From NCBI GenBank assembly GCA_029851415.1, contig CM056742.1, positions 16,285,736 to 16,349,735 on the forward strand: DNA of 64,000 nucleotides. The letters are read 5' to 3'. The translations under genes and the position numbers were made by a program. The DNA comes from Eretmocerus hayati. Lineage: Eukaryota; Arthropoda; Insecta; Hymenoptera; Aphelinidae. The notes beneath the pieces are model-generated. The model did no database searches. It was not told the origin of the DNA and saw nothing but the letters and a program-made list of their open reading frames with translations. Below, piece by piece: positions 45,701 to 56,817 of this stretch; within the stretch, counting starts at the first letter, position 1, and each line of letters begins with the position of its first letter.

Positions 45701-48700
45701 GCACAACACCCCGGCATCGCTCCGATAAAATCAGAAAAATTGTTGAAAAATACGTCTTTACGCTCTCGCGCGCCGTGACTTTCTATCAAAAACAGTAAGC
45801 GACAAAGTGTCAAGGAAAGATTTTTTCTGCTCATGACCCGATTCAGGAATATGTGAGCTTGCACCACCTCAAATATGAGAGCTTTCTGACAATCAGAGAG
45901 AGACCAAGAGGAACATTTCTTGATCTTCTTATGTTGGCTTATACAAGAGAGTCCGCGTGATTTTGCGCAGGTAGTGCGCGCGGCGCTCACCATGCAAGCG
46001 TCGGTAGAGTCGGCTATCCCCTCCAACTCAAGTCTCGGTGGCAATAGGCCCATCTCTAAAGGCATACATATAAGTATACCTGCGATGCTAATGTCCTTGA
46101 CTGAAGCTTGGAAATGCTTGAGCGTTAGGGTCTATAATTTTGGGTTTCATCATTTGGCTCTAAAAGAAGACTATTTCCAAAGTTTCAGCCAAATCCGTGA
46201 TCCGGATGTGATGACCTCTCCTGGTGAGCTTTATGAGGTTTTATTGAGAATCGACGAAGTCATTTTCGACATATTCTTCCATCAACTTTACGATGGTGGA
46301 TTCGGTTTTCCGAATTTCGGTCAACCTAACCTCAAGAAGTGGGCTCCAAAACTTGAAAATGATATACAAAATTTCAGTTTCGATCGTTTTGTTGCCGATC
46401 TTCACTCGAAAGATTAGACAATTTCAATTTAGAACACGAGGATGGTTTTTTCCCGATCGCACGTGGGCGTCTGCAATTTCTTCTGCATACTATAAGGTAC
46501 GCTCAGATTATTCTTTGTTCGTCTGATAGTTCGCTTGGGGTCGAGAATTGATGGAACCTAACAGATGGCGTTAGTATTTGGCTAAAATTGGCTAGTATTC
46601 TGATAAAAAATCCCGAAAAAATTTTCTTAACATGGAATTTTGAATAATAACACTCTCAAACTCTTGAGTTCATGAGTTCATCACTCGTCGTTCTAGAATA
46701 TCCACAGTGAGTTCCAACTTTGTGAAAATAATTAACAGGAATGTTTTACATGGAGGATCAAAGTTTCTGTGGCGTTTCTACCCCGGAGTGGTTAGGACGA
46801 AAGGCTACAACAGGCTGTTCTGGAAGATCATTTTCGATTTTGAGCGCGAACAAAAGTCGATGTGTGGTTCTTGGAATCTAGTATAGGTTTTTTGGAATAA
46901 TTTTTCTATTAATGGATCCTCCAAATAAGAAAGCGTACGCTGGTTCTTGGCAAAGATAGATTACTTCGACGAAAAGTATTACACAGCCAAAAATATCACC
47001 TCCCAATAGACCCCAGCTACGACTATCATCTTGTGGTATCTATAGCTGAGAAAATACGCATTAAATGTGGAATCAACAAACTCGGAACACGCAAAAGGAA
47101 GTTACACGATGTGAATCACTGAAATAATGCTGCAAAGATAATTGATAATCAGAATTATGCTAAGTTACCTGCGAAGAAAATGTTGACGTAGTTGGCCACA
47201 TTCATGAATCTGGAACAAATTTCCTTCTCCTTCTCATCGATTATGGCATCCCAATATTCTGATGCACCAAGTAGCATATTCCTGAGCTAGTATCAAGATG
47301 GAGCGCTTATTAGATTCGCCTTAATATGAGAATATGATAGGTGATGCTGAATAGTCATCTGAAGATATTTTGAGGAGATTGATAAATAACATTGAGTCAA
47401 ATGATTAACAGAGTAACCTGTCATATCATTTTTCGAGGACGAACCGGGATGGTTGTTCTTGGAGTACTGATCCAATTACACTCTCAATGACCTCTAAGAA
47501 TGGGTTAGTTTAAGTGAAGGTGCAACCCTAATTTTGAAGTCTGACCTGAGACGTGAGGGGTTGGAGATTCGTGTTCAAAAGTATTTCCTCGAGACAATAA
47601 CAATAACGTAGTCAGTTTTGTAACCCAAGGATTTCTTGATTCATTCCATGTTTTAGATCACGCCCCCTCGAACACTGGTATTCATAGTCGCTATAACTCC
47701 AGAGTTAAGAATTGATCCGCGGGTTAGGCGCTGTAATCGGCGTGGACAAAAATGAGTTCAAGTCTGTGGTGTTCTGCTGCATTGGAACAATGTGAGGTGA
47801 ATAACCCGTCTAAAGTTTATTCTTCTGCCACGCCGATTACAGCGCCTAATCCGTACATCAATTCTCAACTCTCGGGTTATAACGACTATGAAGACCAGTG
47901 TAAAACAGATCGCTGGACCATACAAATTTTGATGAAAATTATACTCTCGCTATGTTTCAATATATGATGGGAGGAACGGCCGAATTGCGAGGCACTCCTT
48001 GTCGAAGCAAAATTTCTTGACAGAACTTCCGTCACTCTGATTGTCTGGGGAACATACATCCTCTATAGAGCCACAGAGCCATCGGGAATATATCCATAAC
48101 CCAACCTCAATATCATTATTAGTCTCAAATGCAGAGCTGATGATAGTTCCCATCCTTGTCTCTACACCGTACTGAATTATTGAGACTGTGAAAAAGATAC
48201 GTGGTATTAAGTGTGTGTTTATCCCTGGTCTCTCTCTTTGGCTCGTCAGTGAGACGAAGAGAGATCTGTCTCGGACACTACTTTTTTTTTCTTTTTTTTC
48301 TTTTCTTTTTTTTGTAGGCCGGGAAGGGAAAATCTTCATAGACATCCACAAGAGTGTGGGTAGTCTCGGATTAACCCGAGAAAACTCAGACACCTACCAA
48401 CTAAAACCCCTCTCCGGAGGGCGCCAACCCGAAGGTTACAGTCCCAGAAGAAGGAAGGAAGGAAGGAACAGAGAGTGGAGGAAAGATAAAAAGTACATGG
48501 GGCTCGCGAAGAAGCGGGGGCCCTAAAGTGGTCCAAGATGTCACTCAGGGCTCATACGCACTTAGGCGGACGAGGTGGTGAAAGCACACACATGGGTGCT
48601 AGAGCCCAAGACTGGGGGCTGGGGAGTTGTCGTGTGCTCCCGAGATACTAAGATCTCCCTTGCCGGGGGACTGGGGCCGGGGACTGCGTCTGTCTCCCAG

Positions 48701-50836
48701 GATGAATTAAGGATCTTCCTTCCGGTTAACTGGGGCCGGGGAGTCGTTACTCTCCCAAGATCCGAAGATCTCCCTTGCGGGTTGTAGATTGGGTCGACTG
48801 ACATCAGGTTAAAGAAGGGTTAATATTGAAATTTTTGTGAAACAACCATGTGTTAAGGTTGCCATCTAGTGATAAAGACACGAAGCAGATGTTAAGCTTC
48901 GTGTGGTAAACGACTTTATACGGCCTCATGTCGTTTGGTGGAATAATGAAAATTATACCCTCGCTATGTTTTAATATATGATGGGAGGAACGGCCGAATT
49001 GCGAGGTACCCCTTGATACCACATATCTTTTTCACAGTCTCAATAATTCAGTACGGTGTAGAGACAAGGATGGGAACTATCATCAGCTCTGCATTTGAGA
49101 CTAATAATGATATTGAGGTTGGGTTCTGGATATCATCCCGATGGCTCTGTGGCTCTATAGAGGATGTATGTTCCCCAGACAATCAGAGTGACGAAAGCTC
49201 TGTCAAGAAATTTTGCTTCGATAAGGAGTGCCTCGCAATTCGGACGTTCCTCCCATCATATACATAAAAATTTTGTTCAAAATTTTGTTCATAATCATAA
49301 AAATTAACCCCAATTCAAATTTCGGGCCTATATATGGCACCAGGTGCTCACAACAGATACACTATCACACGACCTGAACCATCATCGTCACAGGGTTGCG
49401 GCGTGTCTCCTGCACTGCGCCGGCTACGAAGCACTTTTGTACCGTACAAAAAAAAACTAGCAGTCGATAGCCGTCTCAAGTATAAGCAGTGCTAACGACA
49501 TACCGACCGATACGACGTCATGCTTTTGTCGACTTTGCGAACCAAACGACTCGCATCTGTAACTGGGATCGTGGACTTAGTATCATTTGTTCATTTCAGC
49601 ATCGAATGCGTGCGGGGATGATTAATTTGATGCGTAGACTCAGCCAAAATGGTGTTCGGGCTCAATTGTTATAACTCAGTTCTAAGGAACCTCAAAATTT
49701 GAGTATAATAACCACCCAAGCTCTCTGTAAGTTCGCTTTCCCGTAAGATTTTTGACTTGGGGCGATGTACCAGCGAGCGGAGGAGCAATTTTCGGATGGG
49801 GCGCTCGAAACGTTCGGAGCAAATTGTTGTCCGAATACCCATTTCGCAATTCTAAAACCGGAACAATTTGATGGATTCGAGCGCTTTGAACGTTCCAATT
49901 TAATAATCGAATAAGTTTCACATAATTCATGCCCCGTGTAGTCGTCAAACAGCGAAAAATCATCTTGAAAACGAATTCAGAATCAGTAATCAGCATCTAT
50001 AACCCGCATGTGCAATCTCCTTCGTCAGTTCGTCTTCAGATGCGTTCTAAACCGACAACTCAATTTCCTTTGAAAAAACCTCTCGCTATAGTCAATTTGA
50101 TGCAACAGGACCGGGAACGCATCTCTTGAAATAAGGAAAAGAGAGGGTCTCAGGTATCAAATCCGTCAGCCCAAAGGAAAATCAACGACCTCTCCTACCG
50201 ATTGTCTACCAAGACGTTATTTTGAAGGAAGTCAGCCAGCTATTCATTAAAATTAGTTTCAACGCTGACAACCCACGCGCATGCGCGAAAAATTCAAGTC
50301 CAAGGGACTGTTACCGAACAATTCTTCCCAACTTCAATCAATCAATCCTCAATTCTCTGCGCATGCTCGTGAGCCAAGAGATTCGGATTTATTTCTATCG
50401 ATAGCTCGCTCAATTACCACCAAAATGAACCCTTGTAATACACGATTAAAACAATAAGAGAGAATGTTGATTTTCCTATGAGCTCACAGGTAAATATGAC
50501 CACAGGTACTTTGTAACCTATGATCTTTCAAATTTTCGTTCACATCTTCCTGGAACACTCCTACGATTCGGGCTAAATGACGAGTTGTTCAATACAAGTG
50601 AAATGAGAACAAATGATTGAAAACTTGTAGTTCAATCCAAACTGAGGAGTATTGTGGATGTGTGGGAGCAAAATATGTAGCCTCATTAATGATAAAAAAA
50701 AAACAAAGCGTACCTCTAGTTTCTTCCAATAAGCGATTATGCAGCAAGACATACCCAACATGTTGTAACTTATTGCTCCCACTCCCTCAACAACGTAATC
50801 GAAATTGGTTGCACCGTGTCGAATGACGAAAATCGC
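36567..50836 (-). CDS. OrB: insect odorant receptor, seven exons, 5' exon not found
   Basis: Paralogue of OrA on the same strand. Exons are 50836-50714, 47286-47169, 40190-39923, 39803-39684, 39619-39529, 36970-36831 and 36765-36567, giving 352 residues. Splice sites are GT-AG throughout and intron phases equal those of OrA. The frame is open to a natural TAA at 36567, with the C-terminus TKTPSQYCVLILVQ, close to the family's usual ending. A subunit of the odour-gated channel with Orco is the expected role (family knowledge); the ligand cannot be inferred. Only the N-terminal exon is missing from this reconstruction. Introns reach 7.0 kb. No disabling change was seen, so OrB is the better candidate for a working gene. 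Confidence 0.84.
36831..36970 (-). CDS. OrB exon 6
   Basis: Acceptor ATTCCAG precedes ATG at 36970; donor GTACGT follows 36831. It is 140 nt, same phase as OrA exon 6, with the GQEIIDYSERLFES motif. Confidence 0.84.
36971..39204. other. OrB intron, left part
   Basis: Most of the 2.6-kb intron between exons 5 and 6. Apart from short homology to the OrA intron next to exon 6, I see no recognised element. Two near-identical words (GAACCATGAA, ATCCGCGG variants around 37180 and 37925) hint at a decayed repeat. Confidence 0.4.
39205..39363 (+). mobile_element. 5'-truncated tRNA-derived SINE, 159 bp
   Basis: It begins in the 3' part of a tRNA-like head (B box GGTTCGAATCTC, then GGCCGGCAC). It continues through a body with the hairpin GGTGGTTCGGAACCCACC and ends in an A7 tail. 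A perfect 12-bp duplication TACTCTATGATT flanks it (39193-39204, 39364-39375), as expected for LINE-driven insertion. The A box is missing, so this copy could not be transcribed from its own promoter. Confidence 0.88.
39529..39619 (-). CDS. OrB exon 5
   Basis: Acceptor TTGCAAG precedes T at 39619; donor GTGAGT after TAC at 39529. It is 91 nt; the first nucleotide completes Asn, where OrA has Arg. Reads FCAELEGVANLELMIVEL. Confidence 0.78.
39684..39803 (-). CDS. OrB exon 4
   Basis: Acceptor GTTTCAG precedes G at 39803; donor GTACGT follows TTGAA at 39684. At 120 nt it is one codon longer than OrA exon 4. The loop after RARC is the most changed coding stretch between the two genes. Confidence 0.82.
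39923..40190 (-). CDS. OrB exon 3
   Basis: Acceptor CGATCAG precedes TT at 40190; donor GTGAG follows 39923. It is 268 nt, with the same two hydrophobic segments as OrA exon 3. Most changes are conservative (AAMSPEIILL against VAMSSEIILL). Confidence 0.85.
41194..41710. mobile_element. piggyBac-like MITE, 517 bp
   Basis: TTAA (41190-41193 and 41711-41714) borders CCCATAG at the left and CTATGGG at the right, the CCC...GGG ends expected of piggyBac relatives. A subterminal palindrome GGGTCCTGCAGGACCC lies near the left end. No transposase. Confidence 0.8.
41780..42115. repeat. Near-perfect 335-bp palindrome
   Basis: Arms of about 160 bp meet near 41945. The outer word CAATAT-TTTA-A and the inner words GAGTCAGCGCGCTTCCCAAT and CAATCATTTGAGCTT occur inverted on the two sides. 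Because the arms mirror each other, both strands carry similar open frames (FIGKRADSMI and VASQNS in each), which is a by-product of the palindrome and not evidence of a gene. Confidence 0.75.
45120..46225. repeat. Inverted repeat pair, about 145-bp arms
   Basis: ACCAGGAGAGGTCATCACAT at 45120 recurs inverted ending at 46225, and similarity extends inward to GACATTAGCAT. Outside it, 44945-45050 and 46260-46365 are direct repeats of each other, so at least two repeat copies are arranged in tandem with an inversion. The family is unidentified. Confidence 0.6.
47169..47286 (-). CDS. OrB exon 2
   Basis: Acceptor ATACTAG precedes CTC at 47286; donor GTAAC follows GCAG at 47169. It is 118 nt and parallels OrA exon 2 with few substitutions (LRNMLLGASEYWD). 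Confidence 0.8.
47673..47900. mobile_element. Foldback MITE, 228 bp
   Basis: Both ends read CACTGGT.TTCATAGTCG inward. Arms of about 75 bp also pair through GGCGCTGTAATCGGCGTGG. The OrA locus lacks it. No clear target duplication. Confidence 0.75.
47958..49262. mobile_element. Inverted repeat complex with GC-rich core
   Basis: About 245 bp at 47958-48206 recur inverted at 49017-49262; the outer word is ATATGATGGGAGGAACG. The same word occurs a third time, in direct orientation, at about 48975-49010, so two copies are probably nested. Both arms keep one open frame (WLCGSIEDVCSPDNQSD) on opposite strands, of unknown nature. The core holds a T-rich run at 48280-48315, a GGAA microsatellite near 48455 and GC-rich tandem repeats. 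Confidence 0.6.
48610..48785. repeat. Three GC-rich tandem repeats of about 58 bp
   Basis: Each unit has CTGGGG(C/G)C(T/G)GGGGA near its start, CTCCC(A/G)AGAT or a variant in the middle and GATCTCCCTTGC or a variant at the end. The units differ at several positions. The composition is unlike the AT-rich surroundings, which suggests origin in a LINE end or other imported element. Confidence 0.7.
50714..50836 (-). CDS. OrB exon 1 of those found (second-helix region)
   Basis: Acceptor GATTCACAG precedes GCG at 50836; donor GTACGC follows GAG at 50714. It has 41 codons, phase 0 both ends, reading AIFVIRHGATNFDY and SYNMLGMSCCIIAYWKKLE. No initiator, so an upstream exon is required. Confidence 0.75.
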
Positions 50837-51352
50837 CTGTGAATCAAAATGCAGAGACTGAGAGATTTTCTGGCGAACACTGTAGGCTTAGAAAGAAAGC
50901 TCTACGTCACAGTTGCATAATATTACGGCATGTCGAGTTCTCCTTCGAGTACAGATGCAGCAATCAGAATGTCTAGGTCGTGAGTGACTCAAAGAATTGT
51001 CAAGATCAAAGCCAAATCTGTCTCAAATAGTGTCACACTTGATTTCTGTGTCCGCGAAGTGCTGGGTGGATGCGATCATAACCTCGAATCAAAGAACCAA
51101 GAGTCTCAGTAACCTCAACCCCCAATAACCTGATGAAACCCAGCACACCCATATGAATATTTCATGCCTATCAGGAGTGTCTTTACATCACACCTCATAG
51201 TGAGTTCTGCCTTATTTTGTATATAAGGTTACAATGATCTTCTGTGTTCGAGCTCTAGGAAAGTACTACTGTGGTAACCCAGAACCATAAAAAAAAAGTT
51301 TACAAAGACATCTGCGGTGGTCGTGCGCACGAGTTTGTCAAAATATACTGTC

Positions 51353-52364
51353 AATTGGGTGATTATGGTACATTCTCAGTACTTTTTATTTTGTTTGGCT
51401 CGGCGTTCAGGAGTACATTGACAATACCCATTTCTCTTAGTAATAAATCGAAAGCTCACAGCCTCAGCTTTTGATTGACGGTTTACTTTAATTTGATGTG
51501 TCTAGCCGGAACCATTAGCCCTCTAACGAAGTGTACAGAAGTTCGATCCTGACCGGGCAACTTTGGTACACTTATGGAATATTTCAGTATAAGCCCCCGC
51601 GATGCGAGTATAGTATATTATGACACTGCACGTAGATGGATAGTTCTGCACGAAGGACTGTTTATGGCACGAGCGAAGTGAGTGCTATAAGTCCTTCGTA
51701 ACAAAAATACCCATCTGCACGCAGTCTCATAAGATAATTTATGGCACGAGAATCCAAAAATCATGTTCAAAGTTGCGATTTTTAGGTGAGAGTGCTATAA
51801 AATCATTTTACCCCTTCAGGGGTCTTATATTCCTCCCTCTCATTCAGTTCATAACCTCATAGACCATCACTCGACTCAAGATGAGATGAAAAGAAAGCTG
51901 TAATAGGAAGGTGTATGGAAGTTACCCCACCGTAATGCTTCTTACCTAGTGTGGTGTAACTTTGGTACACTTTGTCGTGGTTTTTCCCCGGTTTTCCATT
52001 CATTAAAATCCTGTATATTGTAAATACCCCATAATGCCCCAATATAACTATAATTTCTTCAATATTGTGATGTATGTCGTCGAAATGTACCGGTATTGAC
52101 CCGTATTCTGATCCGGAACACTTCTTGCCAAGTACACTAACTGAACCACTCGCGTATCACTACGAAATCCGTCTTTTTCGCAAAAAGCTCCAGTAATCAC
52201 CCACAATCATCCAAGTGGGATTCATAGGATGAAAACATTGTTCATGGGGGCTACAAATGGGGAGAGAAGGTTACAGAGCTATTTGCTTTGCCAAACGCGG
52301 ATTTGGAAGTCATTCTTTAGGGGTGTACCAAAGTTGCACCCACTATACCAAAATCACCCAATTT
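51353..52364. mobile_element. Inverted-repeat element shared with OrA locus
   Basis: The same element as 24559-26546, with ends CAATTGGGTGATTATGGTA and TACCAAAATCACCCAATTT. It lacks the Ginger-like insertion and so shows the empty TAAA site near 52021. It has about 190 bp at 51610-51800 not found in the OrA copy, with two TTTATGGCACGAG words. Confidence 0.65.
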
Positions 52365-53827
52365 GACGGTATGGTATCAGGGAGGCTGGTGATTCATACC
52401 TGTGGTATAGCAATGGATAAGTTCAATGCCAAATACAGGACGAGACCCACACGTCTGACTGCCGTAGACTGAAGTGGATTCGTTCCAGAAAGTGACGTTA
52501 GCAACAGAGGGATAAAACAGTAGCGATCTTCGAAAACCCCCATCTCATCTACTTTTTCTGAAAAAATGCTCAAGTATCAGTCGGCACAATATCAATCCAA
52601 AATTTTTGAAACGACCTGGATTGGTCTTCTCGAGACTTCATTTTACTTTTATTCTGTTCCGGTGATAGTTTAGAATTTTTTTCGAAAGTAGCAATTGACT
52701 AGATAGCGTGCATTCTTGCGTTTCATTATTTGCGTTCTTACTTCACATCGGAATCCAATCTTGAAAGTGGGTGCGAAAGCTCACATGATTTTGTGACAGG
52801 TATTATCGGATGGCTCTATGCTGTAGTAATGCCCTCAATGATTCAAATATTGCTAGATTTTTTAGTCCTTACCTACTGAACGGCCCTAATGTTCTTATTT
52901 CACATGCTGTATCAGAAGCTATTCCATATGCAGCGAGGTTTCTTACGCATTTACTCTCCAATAGCAGGTTCAAAGATCCAGAGCAGTTCCATAAATGACT
53001 CCCCGATGAGTGGCTTGGCCTCCTGATGGTCACATTTGTAACTGCTGCGGTGTCGAAATTAAAGACTTTGACGTGGATAGGCTTGTAATCAGTCTGAATA
53101 TCAGGTTATCATGGACTCTCTGCGTAAAAGCAGTTTTAAAAAATCGCAGGCCTCTAATCGTACGCCGAATCACTCTACAAAGCTAAATTATTAATGATAA
53201 TATGAAACGACCTATGTCTGCAATTCGACCGAAGAAAAATGCTGATTTCATTTGTGAGCTCAATCGTTCAAATTTGTTGGGAGAATCTGTTTCTCTGCTC
53301 CGTCGCTTGAATTTGAGATTTATCGAGAAACTATCTGCCAATTTTGGCTCTTTCCTGAAATTTTAATTGTCAACCTATATTAGACGGGAAATTTCCGATT
53401 TCCGCCATAAGTTCTAGAATTGTTGAATGAAATTATACACCCCTAGTCAGGGGTGGTCGTTATATCGAGCACCCCTACCAGCAAGAAACGGGCTGCGTCA
53501 TCAAATCTTTCAATCTTGTCATTCAATTTTCCAAAGTTGGTTTCCTATCGTTTGCCGACGCACTAAGCACGTATAAAATATCAAATTGGCTCACAAAGTA
53601 TCCTTGACTTGAGAAATTATATTATCAAATCGAAATCTATTTCCTTCACGTCTTGGCTCCGAAATCGGTCGGTCGATATTCTTATTGCTTCCAGCGGAGA
53701 AAATACCACGTATCCGTACTTCGTTGCAGAAACGAGCCTCTTCCGCAACTTGGTACATATAAAACTATTTTTGTGCTCCGAGCACAGAGAAAATATCGAG
53801 AAAAACTGTCCACATAATAGGTACTTA
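52365..53827. other. Duplicated upstream sequence, no recognised gene
   Basis: It matches 26550-27188 joined directly to 29558-30378 of the OrA locus. It contains the empty site of the 2.4-kb element near 53006. Short frames on both strands are shared with the OrA locus, but at this level of identity that is not evidence of coding. Confidence 0.45.
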
Positions 53828-54164
53828 CAAGGGGAGGACCAGATGTCTGGATCACCAATCTTATCCAAATTTTTTTTCACAGTTCTGTACTACCTAGAAT
53901 ATCAAAAATCTATTAGAGTAACTCTGTCAAATGGGTCTCCTATTCAAAGTTACAGCCCATGACATTAACATTGCCCATATATGCCCATGTTAAAAAGTTG
54001 TAAATATAGATGCACAAACAATCATAATGTTTTTGGCTGTATCTTCGAACAAGAGGCCCATTTGACGGAGGTACTCTGGATTCTTCATATACTGGACGAT
54101 ACAAAACTGTAAAAGAAGTTTGGACAGGATTGGTGATTCGGACACCTGGTCCTTCCCTTCCTTG
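53828..54164. mobile_element. Foldback MITE, about 337 bp
   Basis: Arms of about 130 bp are inverted copies, starting near GGAGGACCAGATGTCTGGAT on the left and ending with its counterpart GTGTCCGAATCACC in reverse on the right. The centre has CATTGCCCATATATGCCCAT. Only the left arm is present in the OrA locus (30378-30553). Confidence 0.75.
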
Positions 54165-55308
54165 TTGGTCCTTCGAATCACCGATCAAGCTCACATCCTT
54201 CATTTCATATTTCCACCTGAAATTGGTGATGCCAGTGATTTTTTCTGATGAACTTAATATAGAAGTTTTGATATGCTCAGGCCTCCTGATACTTATTTCT
54301 CAAATCCAATGGTCTCGGAAGACATTTTACCATTCATTCCTACGGAAAATAAACCACAATCAATCAAAGAACAGAATTGTGTTTGAGAGATTGTCGATGT
54401 ATAATGTTACATCTTACTGTGAAAGCTCGAAATCCGTGATTGCCCGGCATTTGCTGGTGAATCCTAAGATTGACTGGTTGAGCCCAGTGAATGGTGACAT
54501 TTACTGGTCATCGACGAGTGATTGCCAGCATTCATTGGTTCGGACCAGTGAATGTCTGAGGTCGGAAAATTTGGGGGATGAAAGTCGGTTAAAATGTCAA
54601 ACTGACCGTCTTATTATCTCGAATTTTTTAGCGAATTGGGATTAAGAAAAATCGAGGTATAGTATTCAATGTATGGCTTCTTAATTTATCATCCATCGAG
54701 TAAGACGTTATGAGTAGAAAATTTGTGAAATATTTGTTGATCTGTAGAATAGCGCATGGAAATACTTGTTGATATCAAAAGTTAGTAGTGATAAGAGATT
54801 GTTGCTGAAGCTTCTTTGGAAACTACTTGTTACAACGGCTCGTATTCTCATGGCTTCTTGAATTACACGATGATTTCTTAGCTTCGCAATGACATCTAAT
54901 TGTAGTACAAAATTTGCGCTGAGAAATGTTTGGATGTTGGAAAGGTTGATGCATCGGCAGAAATTAGCGTTCGGCGAGCAGCATCAAAGAAATCACTATC
55001 AAGGGGACAAGGAGTGGCGAAGTGAAATTATCAAACATTCCTGAATTGTGAAACATTCCTGATACTAATCTTTTATTCAAACAAAGTTCAACATCGAGAA
55101 TTTGAAGATTATCCCAATCAAAATTATGCCCATCTTCATGCATTTTGTGCAGTGAAAGATTTATAGACAAATTTATGATTATTATAGAGTCCCCAAGATA
55201 CCCCATTTCCTTTTTCAATCAATTCGATATTTTGAACAGTGACTGCACTGATCGATGTCATCGAGCATATTCTTGAGAGAGCAATATAAATTCTCGTGGC
55301 TTTTGAGA
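54165..55308. other. Stretch without recognised features
   Basis: AT-rich; no recognised coding exon, RNA gene or element. An 84-codon minus-strand frame at 54964-55218 ends in a hydrophobic run (LLVPLIVISLMLL) and would suit a receptor N-terminus, but nothing ties it to OrB. Confidence 0.35.
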
Positions 55309-55503
55309 TTAAGTCTGTGGCCCATCGGCCCTCGACTGCCATAATCCCATACTGCCGTTGGAGTAATTACTAAATACGATAGATATGAAATATAATTCCA
55401 TTACAATACCCAACAACAATACATGACAAATTTCCAATATCGATATTCTCGGAGAGGAAACGGTATAATAGTTTAGAGCTATATCTAAAAGGAAGTGCAC
55501 CAT
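55309..55503 (-). other. Weak candidate for N-terminal Or exon (OrB side)
   Basis: The minus-strand frame from ATG at 55503 runs MVHFLLDIALNYY and then a hydrophobic segment ending LLLGIVMELYFISI. A GTATTT follows in phase 0, as required by the next known exon at 50836. It parallels 31559-31404, but at clearly lower identity than other duplicated blocks. No homology to known receptor N-termini is certain. Confidence 0.28.
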
Positions 55504-56469
55504 GCGGTTCGTATAATATATCATGATCCTTTTACTTTACAATATCGTCAGGATTACGTATAGCGTGTACAAATTTAGCATCATAAGAATAATAATTATA
55601 CGATGTATCTGATTCATATTGAGAAGATGGTATTCGCAGCAGGAATTCAATGCACTGGAAAAATTCAAGTCAGGGCTTGAGTAAATTTTCATTGATGGAA
55701 TATTGCCTGTTGAAAGCCATGAACAAGTAAAACATCAGAATTTCTTGGACCCATCAATCCGTAACTAACGAGTCCAATCTCCGCGAAATTCCACACATAT
55801 TCTGATAAGCACTTGGATTGTTTCATGAATGGGTAGGGGAGAGCGGGGTATGTCGGGCATAGCTAATTAAAACCCGCTTGGCAACTACGATTTTTACTTT
55901 AATCGGATCTGCGAGTGGGCATTCGACAGAGAAACATCTCAGGAATGATGGGATATATTTAAAAAAAATTTTCCACTCGCACATCTTCATAGAAATGCTA
56001 TTTTCTAAACCTTAATCATTGGGGCACGATGGGTAATCGCGGGGTATAGCGGACAGTCGTGTAGGGTATGATGGACACTCACGATTTTTAAGTAAAATGA
56101 TAACACTACACATACAGAATTGTTGTCATTAGCATATTTGAACATTAATCCACCTAATCTGATGCCTCAGGTCTATGACATGCCGTGAAATGTTGGTAAA
56201 ACTCGATTATTCAACAAAAAGATGTTACAGCTCGGATCTCACTCGCTCGCACACACGAGTTTATGATGCATGGCACGAATCTGGTGGTCATATTATGTGA
56301 TACAGCTTCTAATCCACCACCCACAGCATTGATAGCACTCACTTTTTACTCACATCGAGGTGAAATTATCAATAATATCGATAAACGATCACATCCGTGG
56401 TGCAGCTGGAGCAGAATATCAACAACACGAGGCGACGCGGAGGTTAGGTTAGGTTGGGCGGCGCCACGC

Positions 56470-56814
56470 TGTAGGCACCAGCTGCCACATACACACACAA
56501 CTACACTTACACACGTACATACACACATGCGTCTCCCAGCGGGGAGAGAGGAGAGAGAGAGAGAGAAAGATAGAGATAGAGTTCGATCAGACCGGCGATC
56601 GAGCCGCGCGGAATCATTAACTAGAAGAGAGTCGAGAAGTACAGATCAGCTGGAGAGCTCTTAGCCTCCTTGCACTCAATTGTAACATCTTTGTATAATT
56701 AATTTGGAGTCAGATTAAATAACCAAGTGTATACAGTGAACGTGAGTGTAATTTACTAAACCTCAACTAGCGGTACGCGCAACCTGCTCAAGGGAGGAGA
56801 AATCCATCCCTACA
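56470..56814 (+). repeat. 5' LTR
   Basis: It starts TGTAG and ends CTACA, perfect 5-bp inverted ends. It contains a CA/AC-rich start, a GA-rich run at 56535-56580 and an AT-rich zone with TGTATAATTAATTTGG at about 56691-56706 that may serve as core promoter. Same length as the 3' LTR. Confidence 0.97.
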
Positions 56815-56817
56815 ACC

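Larger units (their letters stand above)
40191..47168. other. OrB intron, 7.0 kb
   Basis: Intron between exons 2 and 3. It contains the TTAA-flanked element (40774-44133) with nested elements, and a diffuse set of repeats at 44830-46420. In 40210-40770, 44150-44830 and 46430-46980 nothing is recognised; a CA-rich microsatellite lies near 44750. Confidence 0.6.
47287..50713. other. OrB intron, 3.4 kb
   Basis: It contains the foldback at 47673-47900 and the inverted repeat complex at 47958-49262, both missing from the OrA intron. Sequence 47290-47640 and 49285-49400 matches OrA 17520-18060. In 49400-50700 I see nothing recognisable. Confidence 0.6.
35675..55700 (-). repeat. Tandem duplication unit, copy B (OrB locus)
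   Basis: This is the counterpart of copy A, with the same exon order and many near-identical intron blocks. It is shorter because it lacks, for example, the Ginger-like and 2.4-kb elements. It has its own insertions: the SINE at 39205, the TTAA element at 40774, and the foldbacks at 47673-49262. Confidence 0.85.

Noticed and set aside
52810..52998. Plus-strand frame open in both loci (also 27010-27178)
   Set aside because: The two copies are nearly identical, so an open frame in both is not evidence of selection; no family match.
56440..56456. GGTTAGGTTAGG, resembling the insect telomere repeat
   Set aside because: Only two to three units, located within a transposable element in both copies (also near 10652).
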